Of a stretch of DNA of 16,890 nucleotides, positions 10,093 through 16,890 are shown in pieces. The DNA comes from DATCVR01 sp036566745 (GTDB taxonomy: Bacteria > Actinomycetota > Actinomycetes > Jiangellales > Jiangellaceae), in assembly GCA_036566745.1 (NCBI GenBank), contig DATCVR010000078.1:1-16890 (forward strand), written 5' to 3'. Position numbers and translations under genes: made by a program. A model generated the notes under the pieces. That model saw only the letters and a program-made list of their open reading frames with translations, ran no database searches and had not been told where the DNA came from. Numbering within the stretch: position 1 is the first letter of the stretch; the number at the start of each line of letters is the position of its first letter.

Positions 10093-10265
10093 GGCGGGCG
10101 TCGACTCGGAGCGGTCGGGGGCCCGAACGTCTGAGGTCGTTACGGAACCGTGACGCCAGAGACTAGTAGGAAACCTTACAGTGGTGGCAATATCCGGAAA
10201 GGTTCTTTCCAGTCTGGATCGAACCCCATGCGCGAACGACCACCCGCACCAGGGAGGACCCCGAC
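10093..10265 (+). promoter_or_regulatory. Promoter/operator region of the sugar importer operon
   Basis: Non-coding region, markedly A/T-richer than the rest of the window at about 10160-10212. An inverted repeat CGTTACGG-AA-CCGTGACG (10138-10155, one mismatched pair) and a perfect one GGAAAG-GTT-CTTTCC (10196-10210) are both plausible operators for a LacI- or GntR-type sugar repressor. GGAAACCTT (10169-10177) partly echoes the second. TACAGT (10176-10181) could be a -10, but no -35 at good spacing was found. AGGGAGG (10251-10257) is a strong ribosome site eight bases before the GTG at 10266. Confidence 0.45.
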
Positions 10266-11591
10266 GTGAAGAGAGCACGTTTCCTCGCCGCAGGCATCGC
10301 TGCCGCGGCGCTCGCCCTCACCGCCTGTGGCGGGGGCGACGACGACACCGAGCCGTCGGCTGACGACGGCAGCACGCCGGAGCCGGCTGACATCCGGGTC
10401 TGGCTCACGCCGGACACCATCCCGGTCATCGGCGACTACCTGAAGACGACCTTCGAGGACCAGAACCCGGGCTCGACGCTCACGATCGAGGAGCAGCCCT
10501 GGGAGGGCCTGGTCGACCGCGTCACCACAGCCACCACCAGCGAGTCCGACACCCCCGACGTCGTCGAGCTGGGCAACACTCAGGCGTCCAGCTTCACCTT
10601 CGCCGGAGCCTTCAGCGACCTCAGCGGGATCGAGGACGAGCTCGGCGGCGACGACCTCCTGCCCGGCCTGGTGACCTCCGGAACGGCGAACGACGCCCTC
10701 TACGCCGCGCCCTACTACGCCGGCTCGCGCGTCGTCTTCTACCGCAAGGACCTCTTCGCCGCGGCGAACCTCGAGGTGCCGACGACGATGGAGCAGTTCG
10801 TCCAGACCGCCAAGGACCTCAAGGCCGCGAACCCCGAGGGAGTCGACGGCTTCTCCGGGTTCTGGCTGCCGGGCCAGGACTGGCGCAACGGCCAGGCGTT
10901 CTTCTGGAACGCCGGTGGTGACTGGGCCGTCCAGGAAGACGACAGCTGGGTCAACAAGATCGACACGCCGGAGGGCGTCGCCGGTCTGCAGGCCGTCCAG
11001 GACCTGTTCACCAACGCCTCCGCCGCGCCCAAGGACGGCAACGAGGCCGACCCGGTGACGCCGTACTGCGCCGGCCAGGTCGGGATGTTCGCGGCGCCCC
11101 CGTGGGTCAACGGCCAGCTGACCGACGGCATCACCGATCCGGCCACCCAGGAGGTCACGGCCGCGGGTTGCCCCGCGCTGACGACCCCCGACGTGCTGGG
11201 AGCCTTCACCCTGCCGGGCGAGGGCGGGAGCGCCGCACCGGTCATGCTCGGCGGCTCGAACGTCGCGATCCCGGTGAAGTCGCAGAACCAGGAGCTGGCG
11301 CAGAACGTCATCGAGATCATGCTCAGCGACGAGTTCCAGTCGCTGTTCGCGGAGCAGGGCATGCTGCCGGCGAAGTCCTCGCTGGCCGAGAAGCTGCCGG
11401 CCGACGAGTTCAACGCGGCGCTCGGCCCGACACTCGAGACCGGCAAGGTCACTCCGCCGGCTCCGGCGTGGGGCTCGGCCGTCGAGGGCGGGCGCGTCCT
11501 GGAGGACCTGTTCGTCAACCTCGCCAACGGCGGTGACGTCGAGCAGCTCGCCTCGGACGCCGGCGCGCAGATCGACGACCTGCTCAACTGA
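10266..11591 (+). CDS. Sugar ABC transporter substrate-binding lipoprotein (CUT1 family)
   Basis: Extracytoplasmic binding protein of a carbohydrate importer, 441 residues. The first 21 residues form a lipoprotein signal: Lys/Arg at the start, an Ala-rich hydrophobic core and the lipobox LTAC with Cys21, followed by an acidic Gly/Asp linker. The rest fits family-1 solute-binding proteins: IRVWLTPDTIPVIGDYLKTTF near the start, then NTQASSFTFAGAFSDL, FYRKDLFAAANLEVPTTMEQF and FFWNAGGDW. The GTG start has AGGGAGG eight bases upstream. It heads an operon with two permeases and a GH3 hexosaminidase, which points to a GlcNAc-containing oligosaccharide or muropeptide as ligand. That substrate is inferred from context only. 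An intergenic hairpin pair follows and could favour higher binding-protein levels. Confidence 0.9.
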   Translation: MKRARFLAAGIAAAALALTACGGGDDDTEPSADDGSTPEPADIRVWLTPDTIPVIGDYLKTTFEDQNPGSTLTIEEQPWEGLVDRVTTATTSESDTPDVVELGNTQASSFTFAGAFSDLSGIEDELGGDDLLPGLVTSGTANDALYAAPYYAGSRVVFYRKDLFAAANLEVPTTMEQFVQTAKDLKAANPEGVDGFSGFWLPGQDWRNGQAFFWNAGGDWAVQEDDSWVNKIDTPEGVAGLQAVQDLFTNASAAPKDGNEADPVTPYCAGQVGMFAAPPWVNGQLTDGITDPATQEVTAAGCPALTTPDVLGAFTLPGEGGSAAPVMLGGSNVAIPVKSQNQELAQNVIEIMLSDEFQSLFAEQGMLPAKSSLAEKLPADEFNAALGPTLETGKVTPPAPAWGSAVEGGRVLEDLFVNLANGGDVEQLASDAGAQIDDLLN

Positions 11592-11616
11592 CGCACGGGG
11601 CACGTCCCCGGTGCGT
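11591..11616 (+). terminator. Intergenic hairpin 1 after the binding-protein gene
   Basis: ACGCAC-GGGG pairs with CCCC-(G)-GTGCGT around a CACGT loop, with one bulged G. It starts on the last base of the stop codon. A role as attenuator or 3' stabiliser of the binding-protein message is inferred. Confidence 0.5.
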
Positions 11617-11626
11617 CGGTGAGGTA

Positions 11627-11667
11627 GCGCCGGGAGCGGTGCGGACACTCCGTCCCGTTCCCGGCGC
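11627..11667 (+). terminator. Intergenic hairpin 2 before the permease genes
   Basis: GCGCCGGGA (11627-11635) and TCCCGGCGC (11659-11667) are perfect 9-bp arms. An inner CGGA/TCCG stem lies between them. It ends 13 bases before the AGGAG ribosome site (11681-11685) of the first permease, so partial termination or RNA protection is plausible. Confidence 0.5.
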
Positions 11668-11694
11668 ACCCGCAGCCGACAGGAGTAGACACAC

Positions 11695-12636
11695 ATGGCA
11701 GCGCTGAGTTCCGCCGACACGGCGGATCGCCCGGCCACCACCGGGCACCGCAGGCGGCACCGGCTCCCGTACGTCCTGCTGATCCCCGCGCTCGCCGTGC
11801 TGGGGCTCGGGCTGGGTTACCCGCTGGTCCGCCAGGTCGTGATGTCGTTCCAGGAGTTCGGCCTCGCGCAGCAGTACGGCCAGCCGCCCACCTGGGTCGG
11901 CATCGACAACTACGTCGCGCTCTTCACCGACTCCTACCTCTGGACGGTGGTGCTGCGCTCGATCCTGTTCTGCCTGACCTGTGCCGCGGTGACGATGGCC
12001 GTGGGTGTGGGCCTCGCGGTGCTGATGACCCGGATGGCGGCATGGTCGCGCATCGTGCTGCAGGTGGTCATGTTGCTCGTGTGGGCGATGCCGTGGATGG
12101 CGTCCCTGACAGTCTGGCAGTGGCTCGTCGACAGCCAGTACGGCGTGGTCAACTGGCTGCTCGTCCGTCTCGGGTTCGATCAGTTCGCCGGGCACTCGTG
12201 GCTGATCTCGCCGCTGTCGTTCTTCTTCGTGGCGATGCTGATCGTGGTCTGGATGAGCGTGCCGTTCGTCGTGTTCAGCATCTACGCGGGGCTCACCCAG
12301 GTGCCGACCGAGACGCTCGAGGCGGCCTCGATCGACGGCGCCAACGGCTGGAACCGGTTCTGGCAGATCACCGTGCCGATGATCAAGCCCATCCTGATGA
12401 TCGTGGGCCTGCTTCAGATCATCTGGGACCTGCGGGTCTTCACCCAGATCTTCACCCTGCAGGAGGCCGGCGGCATCACCGCCGAGACGAATCTGCTGGG
12501 CACCTACATCTACCGGCTCGGCCTGGGCCAGGGCGACTTCGGCACCGCCTCGGCCGTGGCGATGTTCATGCTGCTGCTGACGGTGGCGCTGACGTTCTTC
12601 TACGTCCGCCGGATGCTGCACGAGGAGGAGCTGTGA
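11695..12636 (+). CDS. Sugar ABC transporter permease, MalF-type
   Basis: Inner-membrane permease of a CUT1 sugar importer, 313 residues. A basic cytoplasmic N-terminus (HRRRHR, about 18-23) precedes six hydrophobic segments, the first at about residues 25-50. The EAA loop that docks the ATPase is EAASIDGANGWNRFWQITVP at about 210-229. The stretch VGIDNYVALFTD is typical of MalF-type subunits. The ATG at 11695 follows AGGAG by nine bases. The stop overlaps the next permease start (GTGA), so the two subunits are translationally coupled and would form a heterodimer. No ATPase gene is present in the window. Confidence 0.93.
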   Translation: MAALSSADTADRPATTGHRRRHRLPYVLLIPALAVLGLGLGYPLVRQVVMSFQEFGLAQQYGQPPTWVGIDNYVALFTDSYLWTVVLRSILFCLTCAAVTMAVGVGLAVLMTRMAAWSRIVLQVVMLLVWAMPWMASLTVWQWLVDSQYGVVNWLLVRLGFDQFAGHSWLISPLSFFFVAMLIVVWMSVPFVVFSIYAGLTQVPTETLEAASIDGANGWNRFWQITVPMIKPILMIVGLLQIIWDLRVFTQIFTLQEAGGITAETNLLGTYIYRLGLGQGDFGTASAVAMFMLLLTVALTFFYVRRMLHEEEL

Positions 12637-13538
12637 CCACCGACTTCGCACCGGCCACCGCGGTCGCCGCCCGCTCGGAGGAGTCCGGCGGGGCGAAGCC
12701 TCCGCACGGCCGCCGGCGGCGCGGGCGCTGGGTGGCGAACACCGCCGGACTCCTGATCGCCGCGCTGTTCGCCTTCCCGGTCTACTGGATGGTCAACAGC
12801 TCGTTCCTCGAGACCGCCGACCTGCGCGGCGCCGATCCGGTGTTCCTCCCGGTGGACGGCACGTTCGGCCAGTTCCGCAAGGTCTTCGCCAACCCCAACT
12901 TCGTCACCGCGCTGACCACGAGCGCGATCGTCACGGTGCTCACCGTGGTGTGCGCGGTGCTCTTCGCCTTCCTCGCGGCGCTGGCCGTGACGCGGTTCCG
13001 CTTCCTCGGCCGCAAGGGCTTCCTGCTGACGATCCTCGTGGTGCAGATGATCCCGGCCGAGGCGCTGTTCATCTCGCAGTACCGGATGCTCGACGGCTGG
13101 AGCCTGACGAACAGCGTCGTCGGCCTGACTCTCCTCTATGTCGCCGCCGTGGTGCCGTTCACGATCTGGATGCTGCGCGGGTTCGTCGCCGGGGTGCCGC
13201 AGGAGCTCGAGGAGGCGGCGATGGTCGACGGGTGCAGCCGGACCCGGGCGTTCTTCACGGTGGTCTTCCCGTTGCTCGCCCCGGGCCTGATCGCGGCCGG
13301 AGTCTTCGGGTTCATCCAGGCGTGGAACGAGTTCACCCTCGGCCTCGTGGTGATGAACCGTCCCGAGTCGATGACCCTGCCGGTCTGGTTGCGCACCTTC
13401 ACCGGCGCCAACCAGATCACCGACTGGGGCGGGGTCATGGCCGCGTCGGTGATCCTGGCCGTGCCGGTGGTCGTGTTCTTCATGTTCGTCCAGCACCGGA
13501 TGGCCTCGGGGCTCGTGTCGGGCGCGGTCAAGGGCTGA
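12633..13538 (+). CDS. Sugar ABC transporter permease, MalG-type
   Basis: Second membrane subunit of the importer, 301 residues from the GTG at 12633. The GTG is chosen because it overlaps the preceding TGA by four bases (GTGA), lies just after GAGGAGGAG, and precedes the first recognisable permease sequence. The basic segment HGRRRRGRW is followed by FPVYWMVNSSF and five further hydrophobic stretches. The EAA loop is at about 193-212 with EEAAMVDGCSRTRAFFTVVF, and the C-terminal QAWNEFTLGLVVM pattern is typical of MalG-type subunits. The hexosaminidase gene starts one base after the stop, so it belongs to the same operon. Confidence 0.93.
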   Translation: MTTDFAPATAVAARSEESGGAKPPHGRRRRGRWVANTAGLLIAALFAFPVYWMVNSSFLETADLRGADPVFLPVDGTFGQFRKVFANPNFVTALTTSAIVTVLTVVCAVLFAFLAALAVTRFRFLGRKGFLLTILVVQMIPAEALFISQYRMLDGWSLTNSVVGLTLLYVAAVVPFTIWMLRGFVAGVPQELEEAAMVDGCSRTRAFFTVVFPLLAPGLIAAGVFGFIQAWNEFTLGLVVMNRPESMTLPVWLRTFTGANQITDWGGVMAASVILAVPVVVFFMFVQHRMASGLVSGAVKG

Positions 13539-13539
13539 C

Positions 13540-15060
13540 ATGGCGACTTCTCACGACCTCGCCGAGCTGCGGGGCCTGGCCTTGGCCACGCTCTTTCCGG
13601 GCTTCGAGGGCACGTCGGCCCCGCCGTCCTGGCTGGTCCGGCTTGCTGCTGAGGGCCTGGGCGGCGTGGTGCTGTTCGGCCGCAACATCGACCCGGCACG
13701 CGGCGACGCGGGCGTGGCCGGACTCGCCGCGGCGCTGCACGCAGCCGCGCCCGGCCTGCTGATCGGCATCGACGAAGAGGGTGGCGACGTCACTCGCCTC
13801 GACGTGGCGCAGGGCTCGTCGGTGCCCGGCAACGCCGCCCTGGGCGCGCTGGACGACGTCGACGCGACCGAGGCCGTGGCGGCCGAGCTGGGCGCTCGCC
13901 TGCGGGCCTGCGGCATCGACCTCAACTTCGCGCCGGTGGCCGACGTCGACCTCAACCCCCACAATCCGGTGATCGGGGTGCGGGCCTTCGGATTCGACCC
14001 CGAGCTGGTGGCCCGTCACGTCGGTGCGTTCGTCGCGGGCCAGCAGTCCCAGCGGGTCGTGGCCGCGGCCAAGCATTTCCCGGGGCACGGCGCGACGTCC
14101 GAGGACAGCCACCTCACCGTCCCCGTCCTGGACGAGTCCCTCGACGTGCTGCGGCGACGCGAGCTGGCGCCGTTCCGGGCCGCGGTGAAGGCCGACGTCA
14201 AGATCGTGATGACCGCGCACATCCGGGTGACCGCCCTCGACGCGGACGACCCCGGCACGCTGTCTCCGGCCGTGGTCACCGGGCTGCTGCGCGAGGAACT
14301 GGGCTACGACGGCGTCGTGATGACCGACGGCCTCGACATGCACGCCATCAGCCAGACGGTCGGTCACGCCGAGGCCGGGGTGCGGGCGCTGCTGGCGGGC
14401 GTCGACGCGCTCTGCGTGGGCGGCGAGAGCACCGATGCCGGGGTGGTCGAGGGGATGGCCGCGGCGATCGTCGAGGCGGTGGTTGCGGGACGGCTGCCCT
14501 ACGCGAGGCTGGCCGAGGCGGCCCGGCGGGTGCGTGGCCTGCGGGCCTGGGTGGACGAACCGGTCGTGGCCGGGCTGCGGGACGGTGCCGCCCGGCAGGC
14601 GGCCGGGCGTGCGGTGTCGGCCCACGGTCGCGTCGCCGTGGACGGTTCGCCGCTGGTCGTCGAGTTCCATGACGATCCGTCGCTGGCCGCGGGGTACGTG
14701 CCGTGGGGCGTGGGCGGGCCGCTGGCCGCGCGGATGCCCGACGCCGTGGTCGTCCGGCTGACCGAGGACGGGCCCGCGATCGGGGACGTCCTGGCCGAGC
14801 ATGCCGGCCGGCCGCTTGTGGTGGCGGTGCGTGGGGTGCGACGACGGCCTTGGCAGGCCGCGGCGCTGGAGGCGGCGCGGGCGCTGCGGCCGGACCTCGT
14901 CGTCGTCGACCACGATGTCGCCTCGGAGCCGGAGGTGCTCGGCGATCACTACGTGCTGGCCCACGGTGCGGCCCGGGTCACCGCGGAGGCGGCGGCCGAG
15001 CTGATCGCGGCCGACGGCGCGGCGGCACGGGGCGCCACGTCGGCCGAAGCGGCTCGGTAG
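13540..15060 (+). CDS. nagZ: GH3 beta-N-acetylhexosaminidase (NagZ-type)
   Basis: Glycoside hydrolase family 3 enzyme expected to release terminal beta-N-acetylglucosamine from chito-oligosaccharides or GlcNAc-MurNAc muropeptides. It has 506 residues: an N-terminal TIM barrel to about residue 345 and a further C-terminal domain. The NagZ signature KHFPGHGATSEDSHLTVPV is present, with Lys178-His179 and the Asp189-Ser190-His191 triplet that supplies the family's unusual His/Asp acid-base. The nucleophile is Asp263 in VVMTDGLDM. GVVLFGRNI and GIDEEGGDVTRLD are also typical. There is no signal peptide, so it acts in the cytoplasm on imported sugar. The ATG follows the permease stop by one base. 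It differs from plain beta-glucosidases by the DSH motif. The C-terminal part lacks obvious motifs. Confidence 0.9.
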   Translation: MATSHDLAELRGLALATLFPGFEGTSAPPSWLVRLAAEGLGGVVLFGRNIDPARGDAGVAGLAAALHAAAPGLLIGIDEEGGDVTRLDVAQGSSVPGNAALGALDDVDATEAVAAELGARLRACGIDLNFAPVADVDLNPHNPVIGVRAFGFDPELVARHVGAFVAGQQSQRVVAAAKHFPGHGATSEDSHLTVPVLDESLDVLRRRELAPFRAAVKADVKIVMTAHIRVTALDADDPGTLSPAVVTGLLREELGYDGVVMTDGLDMHAISQTVGHAEAGVRALLAGVDALCVGGESTDAGVVEGMAAAIVEAVVAGRLPYARLAEAARRVRGLRAWVDEPVVAGLRDGAARQAAGRAVSAHGRVAVDGSPLVVEFHDDPSLAAGYVPWGVGGPLAARMPDAVVVRLTEDGPAIGDVLAEHAGRPLVVAVRGVRRRPWQAAALEAARALRPDLVVVDHDVASEPEVLGDHYVLAHGAARVTAEAAAELIAADGAAARGATSAEAAR

Positions 15061-15063
15061 TAT
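15058..15063 (+). promoter_or_regulatory. Possible -10 box before the SurA-like gene
   Basis: TAGTAT overlaps the hexosaminidase stop codon and matches the TAnnnT pattern of actinobacterial vegetative -10 boxes, about 37 bases before the next GTG start. No good -35 was seen. It would give the SurA-like/mazG pair its own promoter. Confidence 0.35.
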
Positions 15064-15099
15064 GCGCCTCGGCCCCACACCGGACGAAGAAGGATCACC

Positions 15100-15732
15100 G
15101 TGTCGACCTCCCGCCGTCTTCTCGCCGCGTCGCTGGCCGCGGTCGCCGCCTTCTCGCTGAGCGCGTGCGACGCCGACCAGATCGGGGCCGCCGCCGTCGT
15201 CGACGGCCAGCGCATCACCGTGGGCGAGCTCCAGGACACCGCCCGCGAGCTGGCCGAGAACCCCGACTCCGGCCTCGACCCGTTCGGCGACCTCTCGATG
15301 CTCCAGCGCACGCTGCTCAGCCAGTGGATCCGCCACGACGTCATCGTCCGGATGGCCGCGGACAACGACATCGACGTGAGCGACTCCGACGTCGACGCTC
15401 GCATCGACGAGGAGTACCGCAGCCAGGCCCCCGACGGCGACCTCGCGCCCCTGCTGGCCCAGAACGGCTACACCGAGCAGAGCTTCCGCGACAGCGTCTA
15501 CGACGAGCTCGTCGCGCAGGAGATCATCACCTCGCTCGACGGCGACCAGGCGGCGTTCGGCGACGAGTTCAACGCCACGGTCGACGAGGTCGGCATCGAG
15601 GTCAACCCCCGCTACGGCACCTGGGGCCAGGAGTTCCAGATCGACTCCGACCCCGCCAGCCTCAGCGGCTCCATCTCCACGCCCTTCGAGGCCGCGCCCG
15701 AGGCCACGTCCGCTCCCGCGCCCGCCCCGTGA
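15100..15732 (+). CDS. SurA N-terminal-like lipoprotein
   Basis: Secreted lipoprotein of 210 residues. The signal has Arg5-Arg6, an Ala/Leu core and the lipobox LSAC with Cys23. The mature part begins with VVDGQRITVGELQDTARELA, which resembles the N-terminal chaperone segment of SurA/PrsA-type proteins, followed by helical, strongly acidic sequence. There is no parvulin peptidyl-prolyl isomerase domain, and the protein ends in an Ala/Pro-rich tail. A role in folding or handling exported proteins is inferred by family resemblance only. The GTG at 15100 is preceded by AAGAAGGA about six bases upstream. Its stop overlaps the mazG start by four bases (GTGA). Confidence 0.75.
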   Translation: MSTSRRLLAASLAAVAAFSLSACDADQIGAAAVVDGQRITVGELQDTARELAENPDSGLDPFGDLSMLQRTLLSQWIRHDVIVRMAADNDIDVSDSDVDARIDEEYRSQAPDGDLAPLLAQNGYTEQSFRDSVYDELVAQEIITSLDGDQAAFGDEFNATVDEVGIEVNPRYGTWGQEFQIDSDPASLSGSISTPFEAAPEATSAPAPAP

Positions 15733-16427
15733 CCGATCGGGTCGCACCCGGCGCCGAGGGCCCGGGCGCGCGGCTCCTCGAGCTGGTGGCGGTCATGGAC
15801 CGCCTGCGCTCGCCGGGCGGCTGCCCGTGGGACGCCGAGCAGACCCACGCGAGTCTCGCGACCTACCTGCTCGAGGAGACCTACGAGACCCTCGAGGCGA
15901 TCGAGACCGGCAACGACGCCGACCTCCGGGAAGAGCTCGGCGACCTCCTGCTCCAGGTCGTCTTCCACGCCCGGATCGCCCAGGAGCGGGCCACCGGCGC
16001 GTGGTCCATCGACGACGTCGCGGGCGGCATCGTCGACAAGCTGGTCCGGCGGCACCCCCACGTCTTCGGCGACGCCGACGACCGCGCCCACGCCACCTCC
16101 GCCGAGCACGTCGCCTCGCGCTGGGAGACCCTCAAACAGGCCGAGAAGCAGCGCGCGTCGGCCGTCGAGGGCGTCCCGCTGGCACAGCCCGCCCTGTCCC
16201 TGGCGGCCAAGCTCCTCCACCGCGCGGGCAAGGCGGATGTCGAGGTCGACCTGCCCGACGTCGAGCTGCCCGCGATGCGCGACGCCGACGAGGTCGGTGC
16301 CGTGCTCCTGGCGGTCGTCGCCGCCGCGGGGGAGCAGGGGATCGACCCCGAGCAGGCGCTGCGCGCCGCAGCCCGCGGCTACGCCGCCTCCGTCCGCGCG
16401 GCCGAGAGCGGCCACGGCCCCCGGTGA
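15729..16427 (+). CDS. mazG: Nucleoside triphosphate pyrophosphohydrolase MazG
   Basis: House-cleaning enzyme hydrolysing (d)NTPs, including damaged or non-canonical ones, to monophosphate and pyrophosphate. It has 232 residues; E. coli MazG has about 263. The catalytic Mg-binding motif is complete: EETYE (Glu49, Glu50, Glu53), then ELGD (Glu69, Asp72). The preceding GGCPWDAEQTHASLATYLL is a hallmark, and RRHPHVF is also typical. The start is the GTG at 15729, which overlaps the lipoprotein TGA (GTGA). An internal ATG at 15795 would cut into the conserved region and is less likely. A large palindrome covers its stop codon. The mfd/mazG neighbourhood is known from other actinobacteria (for example mycobacteria), here interrupted by the transporter operon. 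Confidence 0.94.
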   Translation: MTDRVAPGAEGPGARLLELVAVMDRLRSPGGCPWDAEQTHASLATYLLEETYETLEAIETGNDADLREELGDLLLQVVFHARIAQERATGAWSIDDVAGGIVDKLVRRHPHVFGDADDRAHATSAEHVASRWETLKQAEKQRASAVEGVPLAQPALSLAAKLLHRAGKADVEVDLPDVELPAMRDADEVGAVLLAVVAAAGEQGIDPEQALRAAARGYAASVRAAESGHGPR

Positions 16428-16478
16428 TCGTTGGAGGCACTGGCCGCCCGGGCGGCCAGATGCCTCAGACGATCACCG
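16422..16478 (+). terminator. Large imperfect palindrome over the mazG stop, probable terminator
   Basis: Three nested perfect stems centre on CCCGGG: CGGTGATCGT/ACGATCACCG (16422-16431, 16469-16478), GAGGCA/TGCCTC (16434-16439, 16461-16466) and TGGCCGCCC/GGGCGGCCA (16441-16449, 16450-16458). They are interrupted only by one- and two-base bulges. The structure begins three bases before the mazG TGA. There is no T-run, as is usual for actinobacterial hairpin terminators. Confidence 0.7.
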
Positions 16479-16550
16479 AATCCGGAACCTCAGGCCTGCG
16501 ATGCCGCGTTGGACGGGAGAACGCATGTCCGCGTCTGGAGAGGATGATCA

Positions 16551-16856
16551 GTGACCTGCCCGAAGTGCAGCGCGACGATGAAGACCTTCGACCGTGCCGG
16601 CATCCACGTCGAGCAATGTTCCAACTGCCGGGGGATCTTCCTCGACTATGGCGAGCTCGAGCAGATCCTCGCCGCCGATCAGCAGTACCAGGCGCCTCCT
16701 CCGCTGCCGTCCGGGGCCGGAGTGCCCGGCGACTACCGCCGGCGGCCGGACAGCCCCGCGCCGTACCACGGTGGGGACCGCCGCGGCGGCTACCCCGACT
16801 CGCCGCGCCCCTACGGCAAGCGCAAGAAGAGCATCTTCGAGCAGCTCTTCGACTGA
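16551..16856 (+). CDS. Small zinc-ribbon protein (zf-TFIIB family)
   Basis: Protein of 101 residues with an N-terminal zinc ribbon: CPKC at 3-6 and CSNC at 23-26, followed by RGIFLDYGELEQIL, the usual zf-TFIIB pattern. The middle (about 48-88) is Pro/Arg/Gly/Tyr-rich and probably disordered. The C-terminus KRKKSIFEQLFD is basic then hydrophobic-acidic and looks like a short interaction motif. The GTG at 16551 has GAGAGGA about seven bases upstream. It stands after the mazG terminator and is probably transcribed alone. The 72 bases between the palindrome and the start contain TTGGAC (16510-16515), possibly a -35, but no clear -10. The molecular function of the family is not established to my knowledge. 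Confidence 0.82.
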   Translation: MTCPKCSATMKTFDRAGIHVEQCSNCRGIFLDYGELEQILAADQQYQAPPPLPSGAGVPGDYRRRPDSPAPYHGGDRRGGYPDSPRPYGKRKKSIFEQLFD

Positions 16857-16890
16857 GCGGCGGGTCGAGCCACCTGTGAGCCTCCTGGTC

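Noticed and set aside
13528..15747. Minus-strand open frame of about 740 codons opposite nagZ and the SurA-like gene
   Set aside because: It spans two well-supported genes and their spacer; this is a typical antisense artefact of high GC.

Overview
The window is compact, very GC-rich chromosomal DNA from a high-GC actinobacterium. Supporting signs are near-universal G/C third positions, GTG starts for several genes, GTGA and ATGA stop/start overlaps, actinobacterial lipoboxes, a MsiK-style sugar importer without its own ATPase, and an mfd ... SurA-like lipoprotein - mazG order. A Nocardioidaceae-type organism (Nocardioides/Aeromicrobium-like) is a reasonable guess, not a demonstrated assignment.

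Left part (1-6136). A plus-strand kbl (threonine/glycine metabolism) converges on a block of minus-strand genes across a short spacer holding 13-bp tandem repeats. The minus block reads, in transcription order: a VanX-like zinc D,D-dipeptidase (6110-5484), an alanine-racemase-family PLP enzyme (5487-4303), a D-Ala-D-Ala-ligase-family ATP-grasp enzyme (4287-3301), a hairpin over the ligase stop codon, then a HisKA_3 sensor kinase (3134-1941) and its NarL/LuxR-type response regulator (1941-1276). Dipeptidase, racemase and ligase form one tight operon (4-nt overlap, then a 15-nt gap). The gene content recalls VanC/VanG-type (D-Ala-D-Ser) glycopeptide-resistance operons (ligase, D,D-peptidase, racemase, two-component system), but in a different order, with a racemase that has no membrane domain and with a NarL-family rather than OmpR-family regulator. 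This is the most interesting part of the window.

Middle (6346-10265). mfd, the transcription-repair coupling factor, is divergent from the van-like operon. It is followed by a 302-bp gap with three consecutive hairpins, a small tandem repeat, and a relatively A/T-rich promoter/operator region.

Right part (10266-16856). One operon encodes a CUT1-type sugar importer (lipoprotein binding protein, two permeases) followed one base later by a cytoplasmic NagZ-type GH3 beta-N-acetylhexosaminidase. This suggests import and intracellular cleavage of a GlcNAc-containing oligosaccharide or cell-wall turnover product. No ABC ATPase is present, so a shared one encoded elsewhere is expected. Then come a SurA-N-like lipoprotein overlapping mazG, a large palindrome over the mazG stop codon that looks like a terminator, and a small zinc-ribbon (zf-TFIIB) protein. 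Two separate systems here plausibly act on peptidoglycan precursors or peptidoglycan breakdown products.
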